Positions 63,589-64,000 of a stretch of DNA of 64,000 nucleotides are shown piece after piece (position 1 is the first letter of the stretch; the number at the start of each line of letters is the position of its first letter). The notes beneath the pieces were generated by a model. It made no database searches, was not told the origin of the DNA, and saw nothing but the letters and a program-made list of their open reading frames with translations. The translations under genes and the position numbers were made by a program. Origin of the DNA: Catonia carolina (Eukaryota > Arthropoda > Insecta > Hemiptera > Achilidae); the NCBI GenBank assembly GCA_035578175.1, contig JAQMRL010000001.1, forward strand, positions 186,507,283-186,571,282. Direction: 5' to 3'.

Positions 63589-64000
63589 AAAATTTATATA
63601 ATATGTATAACTTAATCTAAGTAATGAACTAACTAAGATATTTTATTACATAGCACCTTTAGCCACTATTATCAGCTATTCAGTTATAGTAATAGTAACT
63701 GATAAAATTAATCATGAGTGGAAATTTGAATCGTCTAGTTACAAAAGCAGATACATCCAAAAATATAAATTTTTCAGGAGACCTGAAAAATGTTTCTCTC
63801 AAAAACATGAAATGATACAACATTTTGACTTACTCGAGATATAGCATTAGGGTAGAGAATTGTATGTAGTGACTTTTAATTTTCTAATGACCGTAGTAAA
63901 AATTTTGCATACTATAGTATGTGGATGTATCTGGTTTTGAAACGGAATTCGGATATATCTGGTTTTTAAATACCCAACTTAAAAACCAAAATATATAAAA
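63589..64000. other. AT-rich sequence without a recognised feature
   Basis: A motif GATACATCCAAAAATATAAA near 63751 and GGATGTATCTGGTTTT near 63923 are partly complementary, hinting at a second weak inverted repeat. Nothing else recognised. Confidence 0.4.

Overview
The window looks like an AT-rich insect nuclear genome (hemipteran-like in flavour, which is inference only) and is almost entirely transposable-element-derived. No host protein-coding gene could be recognised. The best-supported contents are one young BEL/Pao LTR retrotransposon, several APE-type LINEs, Tc1/mariner, hAT, pogo-like and Mutator-like DNA transposons, at least four tRNA-like SINE candidates, several dispersed repeat families and one 28S rRNA pseudogene fragment.

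Layout. 0-9 kb: mariner, RTE-like and Jockey-like relics and a pogo/Tigger-type non-autonomous element. 9-18.5 kb: a three-level nest. A dispersed ~430-bp repeat was hit by a short RTE-like LINE 3' fragment (12-bp target duplication), and that LINE was hit by an 8.7-kb BEL/Pao element with 376-bp LTRs differing at only two positions and a 5-bp duplication (ATTAC). 18.5-30 kb: three more copies of the ~430-bp repeat, a Mutator-associated repeat split by an insertion, a CpG-rich island with an Inr-DPE core-promoter layout, a GC-rich island with a TATA box and a histone-type 3' stem-loop, and a mariner derivative with ~210-bp inverted termini. 30-36 kb: a hAT element with a perfect 8-bp duplication and Jockey relics. 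37-43 kb: two RTE-like LINEs on the minus strand, one with an intact 945-codon ORF and clean target duplications, the other 5'-truncated with one in-frame stop. 44-52 kb: a mariner relic containing a piece of 28S rDNA, then a decayed Mutator-like transposase and its repeat modules. 52-64 kb: a second hAT element, a second copy of the GC-rich TATA island, a 5'-truncated Jockey LINE with poly(A), SINE-like sequences and a long inverted repeat.

How it works together. The LINEs supply reverse transcriptase and endonuclease that could mobilise themselves and SINEs; the intact RTE-like ORF at 37.3-40.1 kb is the only element here whose coding region looks complete. The BEL/Pao copy is recent, but its reading frame is broken by a stop and a frame change. 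The window could be intergenic or the inside of a large intron; three short exon-like segments with good splice-site context are noted only as leads. The most unusual signal is the two-copy GC-rich island, one copy of which ends in a near-canonical replication-dependent histone mRNA 3' stem-loop.
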